Origin: an uncultured Dehalococcoidia bacterium
GTDB lineage: Bacteria; Chloroflexota; Dehalococcoidia; Lucifugimonadales; GCA-2712585
DNA: 64,000 nt
Direction of reading: 5' to 3'
NCBI GenBank assembly: GCA_951812825.1
Contig: OX638324.1
Coordinates: 1,611,141 to 1,675,140, forward strand
In this document: piece by piece, positions 63,014 through 64,000 of the stretch
Layout: each line of letters begins with the position of its first letter
How positions within the stretch are numbered: position 1 is the stretch's first letter
Program-made: the position numbers and the translations under genes
Notes under the pieces: model-generated
Seen by the model: the letters and a program-made list of their open reading frames with translations, nothing else
What the model was told of the DNA's origin: nothing
Databases searched by the model: none

Positions 63014-63077
63014 GCAACACCTCTCATCGCACTGAATCATCCTCTCCCTTCCACCATGATGGCGGAAGGTTAGAGCC

Positions 63078-63100
63078 TGCCCCCGCGAAGGCGGGGGATG
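63078..63100. repeat. Intergenic repeat family B-like hairpin
   Basis: GCCCCCGCGAAGGCGGGGGA: stem CCCCCGC/GCGGGGG with the GAAG-type centre of family B. The flanking TCATTC is absent. Confidence 0.55.
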
Positions 63101-63128
63101 CGGCTGAGGATACTCCTTCAACGTTAAA

Positions 63129-63794
63129 ATGCACAAAACCCTCCCCATCAAACCCCTCGCAGCAGAATTCGTCGGCACCTTCCTGCTGGTCCTCGTGGCC
63201 ACCGGCGTCATCATGGCCGACGAATTGGCTGGCGGCCAGGTGTCACACCTCGGCATAGGCATCGCAACCGGCCTCGCCGTCTCCGTCATCATCTTCGCCC
63301 TCGGCCACGTCTCCGGCGCCCACATCAACCCCGCCGTCACCATCGGCTTCGCCCTTGGCGGCCACTTCCCCTGGCGCACCGTCCCCGCCTACGTCGCCAC
63401 CCAGCTGGCCGGCGGCATCCTCGCCAGCGCCGTCCTTCTGGCCCTCCTCGGCTCCGTAGCCAACCAGGGCGCAAACCTCCCCGGCGTGGGCACGTCCCAG
63501 GCTCTCGGCTTCGAAGTCATGCTCACCTTCCTGCTCATGCTGGTCATCGTCGCCGTGGCCACCGACTCGAAAGCCCGCGGCAACCTCGCCGCCATCGCCA
63601 TCGGCTCAACCATAGCCCTGGAAATCATCTTTGCTGGCCCCCTCTCCGGCGCCTCCATGAACCCTGCCCGCTCCCTCAGCCCCGCCCTTGTCGGCTGGAC
63701 CTGGACGGCCCAGTGGATCTACGTCGTCGGCCCCCCCATCGGCGCCGCCCTTGCCGCCTTCTTCTACGGCTGGATTCGAGACGGTGCAGACTAG
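63129..63794 (+). CDS. MIP-family channel (aquaporin)
   Basis: A 221-residue membrane channel with six hydrophobic helices and both NPA motifs: HINPAVTIGFA (about residue 67) and SMNPARSLSP (about 176). The arginine after the second NPA (NPAR) is the selectivity-filter residue. The N-terminal EFVGTFLLVLVATG is typical. Water versus glycerol selectivity was not resolved. No neighbour suggests a particular substrate. Confidence 0.95.
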   Translation: MHKTLPIKPLAAEFVGTFLLVLVATGVIMADELAGGQVSHLGIGIATGLAVSVIIFALGHVSGAHINPAVTIGFALGGHFPWRTVPAYVATQLAGGILASAVLLALLGSVANQGANLPGVGTSQALGFEVMLTFLLMLVIVAVATDSKARGNLAAIAIGSTIALEIIFAGPLSGASMNPARSLSPALVGWTWTAQWIYVVGPPIGAALAAFFYGWIRDGAD

Positions 63795-63962
63795 CCCTCC
63801 TCCCCCGTCTTCACATTTCCTTAGACTTTCTCATCCATAGTTGTCCCGGCGACCATGGAACGAAGCTCCACCTTTTGTCGTATTATCTATTGACGCAACC
63901 ATCCCAATGGTCGAAATAACCCGGCAGTCCACCCTCGCGGAAAGCACAACAGGAGTAACGGT

Positions 63963-64000
63963 TTGGGAGACGCAATAATCAACACCTTCAAGGCCCTCGG
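63963..64000 (+). CDS. Start of an unidentified gene, truncated by the window edge
   Basis: A TTG at 63963 follows AGGAG with a 7-base spacer and opens a frame MGDAIINTFKAL that continues past the window. Too short to identify. Confidence 0.4.
   Translation, partial: MGDAIINTFKAL

Noticed and set aside
63014-63379. N-terminal extension of the VOC protein frame
   Set aside because: Overlaps the aquaporin gene in antisense and repeats; a good ribosome site precedes 63013.
1-64000. CRISPR arrays, rRNA genes, prophage structural or conjugation genes
   Set aside because: None seen; no regularly spaced repeats, no rRNA motifs, no terminase, capsid, relaxase or type IV secretion proteins recognised.

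Overview
The window looks like a chromosomal segment of an uncultured, GC-rich bacterium. My best guess is a Chloroflexota lineage of the Dehalococcoidia/SAR202 type. The reasons are an LLM-class F420/flavin oxidoreductase, a penicillin-acylase-family hydrolase, a short AdoMet decarboxylase, a T-box-controlled ilvB-ilvN-ilvC operon and many short intergenic palindromic repeats. This is inference: no marker gene is present to prove it.

Left backbone (1-21,990): the N-terminus of an ABC transporter ATPase; spermidine-type genes (speD, speB); a site-2 protease with CBS domains; a cysteine desulfurase followed by a META-domain lipoprotein; a tiny zinc-ribbon gene; the leftward branched-chain amino acid operon ilvB-ilvN-ilvC behind a T-box riboswitch; a TSUP permease; an LLM oxidoreductase; a penicillin acylase homologue; a HAD hydrolase facing an NYN-domain protein; a leftward TPP enzyme / FAH-family / zinc alcohol dehydrogenase operon; an asparaginase; a beta-propeller lipoprotein; and tRNA-Gln(UUG). 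Four families of short repeats fill the gaps between these genes.

Genomic island (about 21,988-62,547): a 25-bp copy of the 3' end of tRNA-Gln recurs at 62,523-62,547. A P4-type integrase lies just inside the left copy, and TGTGGGGA/T-type repeats lie inside both ends. The roughly 40.6-kb element is therefore very probably an integrated mobile island. It carries mainly defence genes. (1) A DNA methyltransferase with an inverted, promoterless second copy of its C-terminal recognition half, a 46-bp perfect inverted repeat at the fusion point and a tyrosine recombinase alongside: a likely invertible specificity switch. It is followed by an antitoxin/PIN pair and a large PLD-nuclease/SNF2-helicase. 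(2) A nuclease-like protein with a long helical tail. (3) higBA. (4) A replication-relaxation-like protein. (5) An HTH/coiled-coil/membrane-anchor protein. (6) A GmrSD-like type IV restriction protein. (7) A five-gene leftward operon: small protein, DndD-like ATPase, HerA-like ATPase with a DndE-like N-terminus, Zn-ribbon DNA methylase and an unknown protein. No dndA/B/C sulfur-modification genes accompany it. (8) An ApeA-like HEPN protein near the right end. Between (7) and (8) sits a sugar/peptide-type biosynthetic cargo: UDP-sugar dehydrogenase, epimerase, histidine phosphatase, WG-repeat/O-methyltransferase fusion, radical SAM enzyme and glycosyltransferase, most of them translationally coupled. 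A broken relaxation-protein copy lies next to the right attachment site.

Right backbone (62,548-64,000): a VOC-family protein, an aquaporin-type channel and the first codons of a further gene. The backbone repeats reappear here.

The two strongest candidates for something little described are the invertible methyltransferase locus coupled to a PLD-helicase, and the DndD/DndE-HerA/methylase operon.
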